Assembly: GCA_946186115.1 (NCBI GenBank)
Contig: CAMHLV010000026.1
Coordinates: forward strand, 1 to 39,266
Length of the DNA stretch: 39,266 nucleotides
Origin: an uncultured Prevotella sp.
Lineage (GTDB): Bacteria; Bacteroidota; Bacteroidia; Bacteroidales; Bacteroidaceae
Direction: 5' to 3'
Shown: positions 26,504 to 34,075 of the stretch, piece by piece
Layout of the letters: every line of letters begins with the position of its first letter
Position numbering within the stretch: the stretch's first letter is position 1
The notes under the pieces: model-generated
The model's input: only the letters and a program-made list of their open reading frames with translations
The model's database searches: none
Told to the model about the DNA's origin: nothing
Translations under genes and position numbers: made by a program

Positions 26504-27049
26504 ATGAAGAAGATTAATACTTACCTCACAATTGCCATTCTGGCTCTGATGGCAACAACAGTTTTTTCCAGCTGTGACAGACTTTGGGATGATATAGAAG
26601 ATCAAGAAGAGGCCTACACTCTGGAGGGTACTTGGACAGGTTATATAGATACCTATTTGAATGACCGCTTTGGTCTCTCTGGCGACAGCTACCGTACCTC
26701 AATGTATTTTGAGCGCGAGAATAGCTACGGCGGATGGGGATACGAGGTTGACTACAATATGTACAGCCGCTATAGTGACTATTATTACTGTGAATTCAGA
26801 TGGGAAGTAGTAGCCGGAACGATTCGCATCAACTATGCAGACAGCTGGAACACGGTCTATATCTATGACTACACCCTCACCAGCAACCACTTCTTCGGAT
26901 ACATGGATGATGGTACAACAAGAGGAATAGTCTTCGATATGGCCTACGACGGCCGATTCGACTGGAGCTATTGGACACGCGGAATTACCAGAGCTTCTGG
27001 TGACGACGGTAAGGTTCAGGCCAGCGGTGAGTTTGCAAAGCAGAAATAA
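26504..27049 (+). CDS. Small aromatic-rich lipoprotein of unknown function
   Basis: A 181-residue protein with a lipoprotein signal (MKKINTYLTIAILALMATTVFSSC, lipid Cys24). Acidic residues follow the cysteine closely (CDRLWDDIEDQEE), as in the export signal of surface lipoproteins in Bacteroidetes. The mature part is unusually rich in Tyr, Trp and Gly (SYGGWGYEVDYNMYSRYSDYYYCEF) and opens with LEGTWTGYI, which recalls the first strand of lipocalin-like barrels. The C-terminal 25 residues look disordered. I do not recognise a named family. It has its own promoter and is probably monocistronic. Confidence 0.8.
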   Translation: MKKINTYLTIAILALMATTVFSSCDRLWDDIEDQEEAYTLEGTWTGYIDTYLNDRFGLSGDSYRTSMYFERENSYGGWGYEVDYNMYSRYSDYYYCEFRWEVVAGTIRINYADSWNTVYIYDYTLTSNHFFGYMDDGTTRGIVFDMAYDGRFDWSYWTRGITRASGDDGKVQASGEFAKQK

Positions 27050-27160
27050 CAGTCATTTTAATCTAAGACGATGTAAGTCATAAGTTTAGAGATTGGTATA
27101 TAAATTGTAACGTCAAGTTATCAAAAACAGGCTATAACTGGTAAAGTTGGCACAAGATAT

Positions 27161-27174
27161 TTGATTTAAATCAA
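27161..27174. promoter_or_regulatory. Perfect Crp/Fnr-type operator palindrome
   Basis: TTGATTTAAATCAA is a perfect 14-bp palindrome with the exact form TTGAT-N4-ATCAA, the consensus of Fnr-like proteins. Its centre lies about 70 bp upstream of the predicted transcription start near 27237, a class I activator distance. The region is A/T-rich, so chance occurrence is possible. Confidence 0.6.
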
Positions 27175-27202
27175 TTTTACACTAAATATTTTGCTTATTT
27201 TC

Positions 27203-27233
27203 TTGCATTGTGAATGAAATGTTCCTATCTTTG
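27203..27233 (+). promoter_or_regulatory. Promoter of the candidate small RNA
   Basis: TTG at 27203-27205, a 20-nt spacer and TATCTTTG at 27226-27233 form a good Bacteroidetes promoter with no credible ORF downstream before a terminator. Confidence 0.75.
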
Positions 27234-27236
27234 CAG

Positions 27237-27374
27237 CGTCAAAAGGTTAAAACCCGAGACAAGAAGGTATCAGAATAGAATAAAAAAGAGATATTTTTTT
27301 GATTTGTTTTAGTAGATTAGTTTTTAAGTAGTTTGTTTTGGAATCGGATGTCGTGACGACATTCGATTTTTTTT
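27237..27374 (+). ncRNA. Candidate small regulatory RNA, about 138 nt
   Basis: The segment starts at a strong promoter and ends at a strong intrinsic terminator. The only ATG inside it opens a two-codon frame (ATG TCG TGA) within the terminator hairpin. The body is A-rich, then U-rich: TTTTAGTAGATTAGTTTTTA is followed by AGTAGTTTGTTTTGG, a likely unpaired seed region before the terminator stem. A Crp/Fnr-type palindrome lies about 70 bp upstream of the start. Bases 27327-27340 are complementary to the GH43 leader at 4355-4368. I do not recognise it as 6S RNA, tmRNA, RNase P or SRP RNA. In the 409-bp gap 27050-27458 I see nothing else beyond the operator and promoters listed. Confidence 0.65.
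27342..27374 (+). terminator. Strong rho-independent terminator of the candidate small RNA
   Basis: A 12-bp stem (AATCGGATGTCG with CGACATTCGATT, one G-U pair) closed by the loop TGA and followed by a run of T. Confidence 0.9.
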
Positions 27375-27422
27375 GTCCTTTGCTCATTCATTTTGAAAAT
27401 ACAAAGAAAAACCGTTTTTCCT

Positions 27423-27453
27423 TTTGCTTTTTAATTGCTAATTCGTACCTTTG
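27423..27453 (+). promoter_or_regulatory. Promoter abutting the DUF4450-like gene
   Basis: TTTG at 27423-27426, an exact 19-nt spacer and TACCTTTG at 27446-27453. The ATG lies only five bases further on (27459), so a leaderless mRNA is predicted. Confidence 0.75.
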
Positions 27454-27458
27454 CACAA

Positions 27459-30314
27459 ATGAAAAAGAAAACTACCTCGCTATTGTTGTTGCTGTCGTTG
27501 GTGACGATGGCACAGACCTATCGTCCAGAAGGACGGGCTTTTGTTTGTATTAACGGTAACAACCGCTACACTCGGGCTCTCTATGGCAGTCATACTGACT
27601 GGCGCATTGAGACCAGCGACCGCCCCGTCTTTGCTGTATATCAGAAGTTGGGCAGCCGCAACGTTGCGTTCCATGTCAATGGTGTATATATTGACGAGGC
27701 CGACTATTGCGAAGCACGCTATGAAGACGGCATGCGCAGTTATGTGGTGCGCCATAAGGCATGGGGCCCTCAGGCTGTGGTGCGTCTCAAGGTTGTAGCC
27801 TTGCTCACCGGCGAGCAGGCATTGTGGCGCTTCCAGTTTGCAGGTTTTGCCGATGGTGTCAGCCTCGGCACTGTTGTCAGCAATATCCGTAAGCCTAAAC
27901 TGTCGCGGAATGGCGACCTTGGTGTTGATCCGAAGGATGCTTTCGATGCTGACGGAAAGACTCCCGTTCAGCAGTTTACTGTCACGCCCGATGAGGAATG
28001 CTATATTTTCTGCGAAGGTCAGCATTTCAGCAAGATGGCTGATAGAGTGGGTGAGGAGCGCTTCGAAGAGGCTGAAGAAGCAATGAGGCAATTAGCAGGA
28101 CGCATAGAATTCAATACTCCTGATGCCTATATTAATCCATTAGGAGGAGCATTAGTCGTGGCTGCCGATGGCGACTGGGACGGTATGACGTGGTTGCACG
28201 GCTGTGTAGGCTGGAGGATGCCTTTGGCAGGATGGCGTGCCGGATACCTCGGCGACGTGCTTGGATGGCCTGACAGGGCTAAGAGTCATTTCGATGCTTA
28301 TGCTAAAAGTCAGGTCAAAAATGTATCAGCCCGAATCCCCCATCCTACACAAGATGAGCAGCAGCATTTGGCAAGGGCAAAGAAAGAGTGGGGCACACAG
28401 ATGTATTCCAACGGATATATCTGCCGCAATCCAGAGCGCAACGACCAGATGCACCACTATGATATGAATCTCAACTACATCGACGAACTTCTATGGCATT
28501 TCCAGTATGATGCCAATCCTGAATACATGAGAGAGATGTGGCCAGTGTTGCGGCGGCATCTCCGTTGGGAGAAACGAAACTTCGATCCTGATGGCGACCA
28601 CCTCTATGACGCCTATTGCTGTATCTGGGCTTCAGATGCACTCTACTATAGTGGAGGAGCTGTAACCCACTCTTCGGCATATAACTATCGTGCCAATTTG
28701 TTGGCAGCACGTATTGCCGAAATAATCGGTGAAGACCATCATCCTTACGAACAGGAAGCCCAAGCCATCCTTCAGGCTATGGATAGCCGGCTTTGGCTGG
28801 CCGACAAGGGCCATTGGGCAGAATATCAAGATCTTATGGGACTTCGTAGGATTCATCCCAGTGCAGCAGTATGGTCTGTCTATACACCTATTGATTGTGG
28901 TGCATGCTCAACAGAACAAGCTTATCAGGCCACTCGATACATCGACAACGAGATCCCCCATATTACTGTTTCAGGAGAATACCAGACTATCTCCACCACC
29001 AACTGGATGCCTTATGCATGGAGTATTAACAATGTAGCTGCCGCAGAAGTCATGCATACCTCTCTTGCCTATTATGAGGCAGGGCGCTCTGAAGAAGCAT
29101 TCAGACTGATGAAGGCCAACATTCTTGACCAGATGTATCTTGGCCAGTCGCCAGCCAATTTCGGACAAATAAGCAAGTATGATGCTGCCCGCGGTGAGTG
29201 CTACCGCGACTTCGGAGACTGTATAGGCATTTCGGCCCGCACGCTGATACAGGGGCTCTTCGGCATACAGCCTGATGCACTCAACGGTCAGTGCATCATC
29301 CGCCCAGGTTTCCCTGAAGCATGGGACTCGGCTAGCATCCGTACTCCATATATTAATTATAGGTATCAGCGCATTGGCGATGAGGCTGTCTATGAGATTA
29401 CACAGAATTTCAGCAAACCACTTAATATCGTTATTCGCCAGAATATGGGTATGGGGAAATATCGCGACGTTGTGGGTACGGCAGAGAGACATCAGGTAAT
29501 CAAGGTGAGGATTCCTTCGAAGTTTCCTGAGGTGAGATATGAGAACAATGGAATCTCGCATCAGGAGATAGCCGCCCCACATGCTGTTGAACCTACGTTC
29601 GACGAAAAATTCCGTCCCCAGAATATCGACCGACTGCTAAATGCAGATGTTGCCGACATCTTTCGCAATGAGTATCTCAGCCCTCGTCCGCCATATACTA
29701 CGCTGCAGATTCCTGTTCAGGGAGTCGGCGAATGGTGTCATCCCTCATATATGCCCGACATAGACGATCATACCTTCCGCTCTATGATAGTCAATGGCGA
29801 GTTTATTGCTGCTGGCGTACCATTCCGTACCACGGCCGAAGGACATAATGTCTGCTTCACCTCATTGTGGGATAATTACCCTGATAGCGTTGCCGTACCA
29901 GTCAGCGGTAGTGCTTCTGTTGCCTGGCTACTCATGGCAGGTACAACAAATCACATGCAAAGCCATATTGCCAACGGTATCGTAGTGGCTCAGTATAAAG
30001 ACGGTACTGCCGACACATTGCAACTGGTGAACCCCGACAACTGGTGTCCTATTGAGCAGGACTATTATGTTGATAGCAAGGCATTCCGCACTACCGAGCC
30101 ACGTCCTTATCGCGTTTCTTTCACCACCGGACAGGTGAGCCGCAATCTTGGCCGCTTGCTTAATGTGCAGGGAGTCTATGGCAGGGAGTTGCCTGGAGGA
30201 GCAGCCACAATGCTTCGCATGCCTCTTAATCAGCGTAAGAAACTTCGTAATATAGTAGTGCGCACGCTTTCCAACGATGTGGTAATAGGTCTTATGGCAC
30301 TTACCCTTCAGTAG
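27459..30314 (+). CDS. Secreted DUF4450-like six-hairpin glycosidase-type protein
   Basis: A 951-residue exported protein with signal peptide MKKKTTSLLLLLSLVTMAQ. The start at 27459 was chosen over an in-frame ATG at 27435, which lies upstream of the -7 box. The N-terminal region (RPEGRAFVCINGNNRYTRALYG onward, to about residue 250) is a beta-rich domain that I associate with DUF4450. The middle (about 270-650) has features of an (alpha/alpha)6 barrel: WPVLRRHLRWEKRNFDPDGD, IWASDALYYSGGAVTHSSAY and the later TTNWMPYAWSINNVAAAEVM, as in inverting glycosidases. A C-terminal beta-sandwich follows. Acidic residues suitable for catalysis are present, but I cannot assign them. The substrate is probably a plant or host glycan. 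It is a single gene converging on a metallopeptidase gene. Confidence 0.75.
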   Translation: MKKKTTSLLLLLSLVTMAQTYRPEGRAFVCINGNNRYTRALYGSHTDWRIETSDRPVFAVYQKLGSRNVAFHVNGVYIDEADYCEARYEDGMRSYVVRHKAWGPQAVVRLKVVALLTGEQALWRFQFAGFADGVSLGTVVSNIRKPKLSRNGDLGVDPKDAFDADGKTPVQQFTVTPDEECYIFCEGQHFSKMADRVGEERFEEAEEAMRQLAGRIEFNTPDAYINPLGGALVVAADGDWDGMTWLHGCVGWRMPLAGWRAGYLGDVLGWPDRAKSHFDAYAKSQVKNVSARIPHPTQDEQQHLARAKKEWGTQMYSNGYICRNPERNDQMHHYDMNLNYIDELLWHFQYDANPEYMREMWPVLRRHLRWEKRNFDPDGDHLYDAYCCIWASDALYYSGGAVTHSSAYNYRANLLAARIAEIIGEDHHPYEQEAQAILQAMDSRLWLADKGHWAEYQDLMGLRRIHPSAAVWSVYTPIDCGACSTEQAYQATRYIDNEIPHITVSGEYQTISTTNWMPYAWSINNVAAAEVMHTSLAYYEAGRSEEAFRLMKANILDQMYLGQSPANFGQISKYDAARGECYRDFGDCIGISARTLIQGLFGIQPDALNGQCIIRPGFPEAWDSASIRTPYINYRYQRIGDEAVYEITQNFSKPLNIVIRQNMGMGKYRDVVGTAERHQVIKVRIPSKFPEVRYENNGISHQEIAAPHAVEPTFDEKFRPQNIDRLLNADVADIFRNEYLSPRPPYTTLQIPVQGVGEWCHPSYMPDIDDHTFRSMIVNGEFIAAGVPFRTTAEGHNVCFTSLWDNYPDSVAVPVSGSASVAWLLMAGTTNHMQSHIANGIVVAQYKDGTADTLQLVNPDNWCPIEQDYYVDSKAFRTTEPRPYRVSFTTGQVSRNLGRLLNVQGVYGRELPGGAATMLRMPLNQRKKLRNIVVRTLSNDVVIGLMALTLQ

Positions 30315-30327
30315 GCATCAGGACCAT

Positions 30328-30873
30328 TTACCTCTGGTGGCGTCTGGTCTCTCTACGAGCCTCTCTCCACCTTGGGAAATATCTGTCCATTAGTGCGTGG
30401 AAGCGACTATTGTGGCTTGGCTCAAGCAGATGGCACAGTTCGTGAACCACCACGTGTTCGACACACCATTCCGGCAATAGTAGCAGATATACAGAGAAGC
30501 AGATTGTGCGTTGTTTCACATTGCATACACCCCATCGTGAAATCATTCGCTTGTAATACACTTGTGATGGCTTGACACCCATCGCAGTGGAGTGATGGTC
30601 CACCATAGGTTCTATCAGTGACTTTATCTGTTGGAGGGCAGCATCAGCCTGTGCTCTTGTTTCCAATGGTAGCTTGCTGAAGAAGGCTGAACGTTTCTCC
30701 TGATGCTCAGCAGTTTTCTTGCGTGCCTGGGCTATCCATTCACGATGCTCCTCTATAAACCGTTCCACCTCAGACTTGGGTATTCCAAAAGGTACCGACA
30801 CATGCACATCGCCATTCTTCACTATGCGCATCGACAGTCTTCTGGTTCTCCTGTATGTTACTTGTATAGCCAT
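30328..30873 (-). CDS. YgjP-like (DUF45) zinc metallopeptidase
   Basis: A 181-residue cytoplasmic protein with the zinc motif HELCHLLEPSHNSRFHALM (HExxH plus a downstream His) and the N-terminal YRRTRRLSMRIVKNGDVHVSVP that is typical of YgjP/DUF45 proteins. RWGVCNVKQRTICFSVYLLLLPEW precedes the zinc site. The start at 30873 was chosen because the upstream in-frame ATG (30885) lies inside the -7 box. The substrate is unknown for the family. It ends 13 bp from the stop of the DUF4450-like gene on the other strand. Confidence 0.88.
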   Translation of the reverse strand: MAIQVTYRRTRRLSMRIVKNGDVHVSVPFGIPKSEVERFIEEHREWIAQARKKTAEHQEKRSAFFSKLPLETRAQADAALQQIKSLIEPMVDHHSTAMGVKPSQVYYKRMISRWGVCNVKQRTICFSVYLLLLPEWCVEHVVVHELCHLLEPSHNSRFHALMDRYFPRWREARRETRRHQR

Positions 30874-30882
30874 TTCAGGTGG

Positions 30883-30890
30883 CAAAGGTA
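30883..30890 (-). promoter_or_regulatory. -7 box of the YgjP-like gene
   Basis: The minus strand reads TACCTTTG nine bases before the ATG at 30873, giving a very short leader. Confidence 0.65.
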
Positions 30891-31021
30891 GGCATTTTTA
30901 TCCGAAATCCCAAAATAAGCGTTCCTATAATAGATGACAACAAGGCTCTTCTTGTCTTTGAATGCTCATTCAATCCATATAATTAATGATATGTTGATTT
31001 ACGCTAATAATTGTGAATAAC

Positions 31022-31052
31022 TTTGGCTGTTAGAAATTATTATGTACCTTTG
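31022..31052 (+). promoter_or_regulatory. Promoter of the two-gene small-protein operon
   Basis: TTTG at 31022-31025, an exact 19-nt spacer and TACCTTTG at 31045-31052. The leader is about 42 nt. Confidence 0.8.
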
Positions 31053-31097
31053 CAACGTCAACAATTCAGATAAATCGTAACAATATTTAATGTATAT

Positions 31098-31493
31098 ATG
31101 AGAAAGATAATGATGACGTTGTTCCTTACATTGGGAATGACGCTTGGAGTGCAAGCGCAGAAGTCAGATACTCTGCAGTTTATGAACAGCTATCGCAGTT
31201 TTGTGTCCTTTGTAGAGTCGCAGCCTCAGTTGAACAGACATATGGTTGATTCGCTTTCTGCCCGTCAGGAAGAACTGCGAACAATATACCATCAGGTGAA
31301 GCCACAGCTAAACAATGCGCAGGTGGAAGAATATAATCGCCTGAAAGGTCGCTTCACCAAGCGGATGATGGCTTATCATGGTGACAAGATTGCAGAGGGT
31401 GTTCAGCTTTCTGCCGACAGCATTGCCAAGGCAGCCAGCCGGGCTGGCAAGGCAATAGGTGGATTCTTCAACGGACTGTTTGGCAACGAATGA
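31098..31493 (+). CDS. Small exported helical protein of unknown function
   Basis: A 131-residue protein with signal peptide MRKIMMTLFLTLGMTLGVQAQ and predicted cleavage after Ala or Gln near residue 20. The mature part is mostly helical and charged (VDSLSARQEELRTIYHQVKP, then VEEYNRLKGRFTKRMMAYHG). It ends with a Gly- and Phe-rich segment (AGKAIGGFFNGLFGNE) that could insert into or lie on a membrane. No cysteine or catalytic motif is visible. The stop overlaps the possible start of the DUF4298 gene by 4 bp, so translation may be coupled. I do not recognise the family with confidence. Confidence 0.75.
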   Translation: MRKIMMTLFLTLGMTLGVQAQKSDTLQFMNSYRSFVSFVESQPQLNRHMVDSLSARQEELRTIYHQVKPQLNNAQVEEYNRLKGRFTKRMMAYHGDKIAEGVQLSADSIAKAASRAGKAIGGFFNGLFGNE

Positions 31494-31801
31494 ATATGGA
31501 GCAAATTGAGAGAATCAGTCAGATGGAGTGTAATCTGAGCCGTGCCTCACAGGCTGTGATGCGCCTCTCGGCAGCACTTGACGACTATGTTGAGGCTCAG
31601 GATGCTATAAGGCAACTTAGTGAGTACTACGGCAGTGATGAGTGGAAGCAGGATTATGCTGATGATGATGGGGGCCTGCTGCCTAAGGATCTGAAGCGTG
31701 GTGTACTCTCGGAAGATGCAGTCTGGAATCTGCTTTCCGATTGTGGCGAGTTGAATGCCCGTCTGAAAGATATTGCCGATAATAATAATGAGGACGTGTG
31801 A
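31490..31801 (+). CDS. DUF4298 family protein
   Basis: A 103-residue protein, probably cytoplasmic. The sequence YYGSDEWKQDYADDDGGLLPKDLKRGVLSEDAVWNLLSDC matches the conserved core of DUF4298, preceded by a helical N-terminus (ERISQMECNLSRASQAVMRLSAALDDYVEAQDAIRQL). The start is either 31490 (ATGA overlap with the previous gene) or the ATG at 31496. Function is unknown. A hairpin terminator overlaps its stop codon. Confidence 0.82.
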   Translation: MNMEQIERISQMECNLSRASQAVMRLSAALDDYVEAQDAIRQLSEYYGSDEWKQDYADDDGGLLPKDLKRGVLSEDAVWNLLSDCGELNARLKDIADNNNEDV

Positions 31802-31820
31802 TGCCACGCCCTCATTTCTT
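31790..31820 (+). terminator. Terminator overlapping the DUF4298 stop codon
   Basis: GAGGACGTG (31790-31798) pairs with CACGCCCTC (31805-31813) with one A-C mismatch. ATTTCTTTATT follows. It separates this operon from the btu transcript. Confidence 0.7.
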
Positions 31821-31844
31821 TATTAAATATTTCATTAATATTAT

Positions 31845-31875
31845 TTTGTTAATTGCTAAAGAAATGCTACCTTTG
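31845..31875 (+). promoter_or_regulatory. Promoter of the btuB-btuG-btuF-btuC operon
   Basis: TTTG at 31845-31848, an exact 19-nt spacer and TACCTTTG at 31868-31875, just ahead of the riboswitch. Confidence 0.8.
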
Positions 31876-31880
31876 CGGCG

Positions 31881-32014
31881 CATTTGGCACGGAATGGGGT
31901 GAAACTCCCCGGCTGTCCCGCAGCTGTAAGCAGCTCTGTATAGGCGCGAACAACATAGTCACTGATATTGTTGGGAAGACGTTCGCAGCCTGGCTGTAAG
32001 CCAGAATACATGCC
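31881..32014 (+). promoter_or_regulatory. Cobalamin riboswitch aptamer
   Basis: Conserved blocks of the B12 aptamer occur in order: GGTGAAACTCC, CCCGCAGCTGTAA, the B12-box-like GTCACTGATATTGTTGGGAA, and AAGCCAGAATACATGCC. The GGCA near 31886 and TGCC near 32011 close the P1 stem. It lies between the promoter and btuB and should lower expression of the uptake genes when B12 is plentiful. No run of T follows, so control of translation is more likely than termination. Confidence 0.93.
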
Positions 32015-32030
32015 TTTTGCAATGCAATGG

Positions 32031-32061
32031 TCACATAGCGGCTTCTGGGGTTAGGCTGTGA
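32031..32061 (+). promoter_or_regulatory. Hairpin after the riboswitch aptamer (P13/expression-platform candidate)
   Basis: TCAC and AGC (32031-32039) pair with GCT and GTGA (32055-32061) around a loop containing TTCTGGGG. This placement fits the stem whose loop kisses L5 of the aptamer in cobalamin riboswitches. The start codon lies 20 nt further on. It is an inference from position and pairing. Confidence 0.5.
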
Positions 32062-32080
32062 GTAGATTAATAAAGACGAA

Positions 32081-34069
32081 ATGAAACAGTTGGCAGCATT
32101 AGTGGCATTTAGTATGATGTCGGTGTGCGTTATTGCGCAGACAGACACCATTACAGGCCGTGTTCACCAACTGGAGGGCGTGACTATTACTGAAACCCAA
32201 CGGCAGCATGAGATGACATCTACCGTTCCATTTCACGTTATTGACAAGAGCGACATGCTGACAATGGGTGTCGTTGACATAGCTGACGCACTGCATCGCA
32301 TGCCAGGCATCACTCTACGTGACTATGGCGGTGCAGGAGGAATGAAGACGGTGTCGGTGCGTGGCTTCGGTGCAAAGCACACAGGAGTGAGCTATGATGG
32401 AGTAATGCTGAGTGAGTGTCAGAGCGGCGAGATTGACCTGAGCCGCTATTCCCTTGATAATGTTGATTACCTGTCGCTGGTGATTGGTGACAACGATGAT
32501 ATCTTCATCCCTGCCCGCCAGGCATCTACTCCTGCCGTACTTCATATCCAGACTCTACAGATTCCAACAGCTGATTTCAAGCCGCACATTACTACTCAGA
32601 TGAAGATAGGCTCGTTTGGATATGTCAGTCCCTTCTTGCGTTATGAGCATAATATTTCCGACAAGTTCGCCATAGGTGCCATAGCCGAATACACCTATGC
32701 AGAAAACGATTATCCCTATGAGCTGCAGAATGGTAGCGAGACGGTGAGCGACCGCAGGAACAACAGCAGGATGAACTCAGGACATGGAGAAATGAACTTC
32801 CTGTGGAACATAAACGCCTTGAACAGGTTGGGCGGCAAGGTGTATTATTACGACAATGACCGCCAACTGCCAGGGATGGTTCATTACTACGTGAATCTGA
32901 ACAAAGAGACATTGCACGACCGTAATTTCTTCGGACAGCTGATGTATCAGACGCGATGGAGTGATAAGGTGTCGCTGAAATGGAATGCAAAGTTCAACTG
33001 GTTTTCCTCAGAATATCGTGATCCGCTTTATCAGGGAAACATCAACGATGCAGACTACTGGCAGAGAGAGGCATATACATCTGCCGCACTTTTATATACT
33101 CCTGATAGTCACTGGGCTTTCGACTATTCGGCCGACTATGCCTTCAACAATCTGAATGGCACTTCGATGCGTACCGTTGTCGGTCACCCATATCGTAACA
33201 CCATTCTTCAGTCGGCTACTGCGAAATATCGCGGTAAGCGCCTTACAATGATAGGCCGGTTGCTGTATTCCCTATATCTTAACGACTCAAAGGAGGGACC
33301 GGAAAGCAGTGATATGCGCCGTCTGTCGCCATCGCTGTCGGTGTCATACAAGGTGATGGATGAACGTGATATCTATCTGCGTGCCTCGTATAAGAATATC
33401 TTCCGTGCTCCTACATTCAATGAGAGTTACTATTACCATTATGGCAGTCCCGATTTGAAGGCTGAGAGCACAGACCAGTATAATTTGGGCATTACATATT
33501 CTGACGAAATAGCTCAGAAGACAAGCCTGCAGATTACAGTTGACGGCTATTACAATCTGGTGAAGGATAAGATAGTAGCACTGCCTGTAAATATGTTTGT
33601 TTGGCGCTGTGTTAACGTTGGTAGAGTTCAGATAATCGGTATTGATGCCACACTGCGTGCTGCCCGACATTTTACTCCAGAGCACATCCTTTCGATGACA
33701 GGCTGCTACAGTTATCAGTCGGCAAGAGACAGGACTCTGTCTGGTTCCCGCTCCTACGATAACCAGTTGGCTTATACCCCATTACACACCGTCAGTGGAT
33801 CATTGGGTTTTGAGAATCCCTGGGTGAATGTGTCGCTACATCTGACGGGCATGAGTGACCGATGGGCAAATAACGAGCATTATGACGATACAGACATCGA
33901 TGGATACATTGAGTTCGGACTGACGGCGTGGCGCTATTTCCGTTTTGGCCGGCACAGTGTCGAATGTCGGCTCGACCTCAAGAACCTCATGGATACCCAA
34001 TACGAATTGGTGAGATACTATCCAATGCCGGGAAGGAGTTATCAAGTAACAATTAATTATAAATTCTAA
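32081..34069 (+). CDS. btuB: TonB-dependent cobalamin receptor (BtuB-like)
   Basis: An outer-membrane beta-barrel that takes up corrinoids using TonB energy. The 662-residue product has signal peptide MKQLAALVAFSMMSVCVIAQ, then a plug domain starting VTITETQRQHEMTSTVPFHV with ADALHRMPGITLRDYGGAGG and VSVRGFGAKHTGVSYDGV. A barrel with alternating aromatic residues ends YQVTINYKF, with the C-terminal Phe usual in barrels. It lacks the N-terminal carboxypeptidase-like domain of SusC proteins. Substrate assignment rests on the riboswitch in its leader and on the btuG, btuF and btuC genes downstream. btuG begins 6 bp after its stop. Confidence 0.93.
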   Translation: MKQLAALVAFSMMSVCVIAQTDTITGRVHQLEGVTITETQRQHEMTSTVPFHVIDKSDMLTMGVVDIADALHRMPGITLRDYGGAGGMKTVSVRGFGAKHTGVSYDGVMLSECQSGEIDLSRYSLDNVDYLSLVIGDNDDIFIPARQASTPAVLHIQTLQIPTADFKPHITTQMKIGSFGYVSPFLRYEHNISDKFAIGAIAEYTYAENDYPYELQNGSETVSDRRNNSRMNSGHGEMNFLWNINALNRLGGKVYYYDNDRQLPGMVHYYVNLNKETLHDRNFFGQLMYQTRWSDKVSLKWNAKFNWFSSEYRDPLYQGNINDADYWQREAYTSAALLYTPDSHWAFDYSADYAFNNLNGTSMRTVVGHPYRNTILQSATAKYRGKRLTMIGRLLYSLYLNDSKEGPESSDMRRLSPSLSVSYKVMDERDIYLRASYKNIFRAPTFNESYYYHYGSPDLKAESTDQYNLGITYSDEIAQKTSLQITVDGYYNLVKDKIVALPVNMFVWRCVNVGRVQIIGIDATLRAARHFTPEHILSMTGCYSYQSARDRTLSGSRSYDNQLAYTPLHTVSGSLGFENPWVNVSLHLTGMSDRWANNEHYDDTDIDGYIEFGLTAWRYFRFGRHSVECRLDLKNLMDTQYELVRYYPMPGRSYQVTINYKF

Positions 34070-34075
34070 TTAAAA

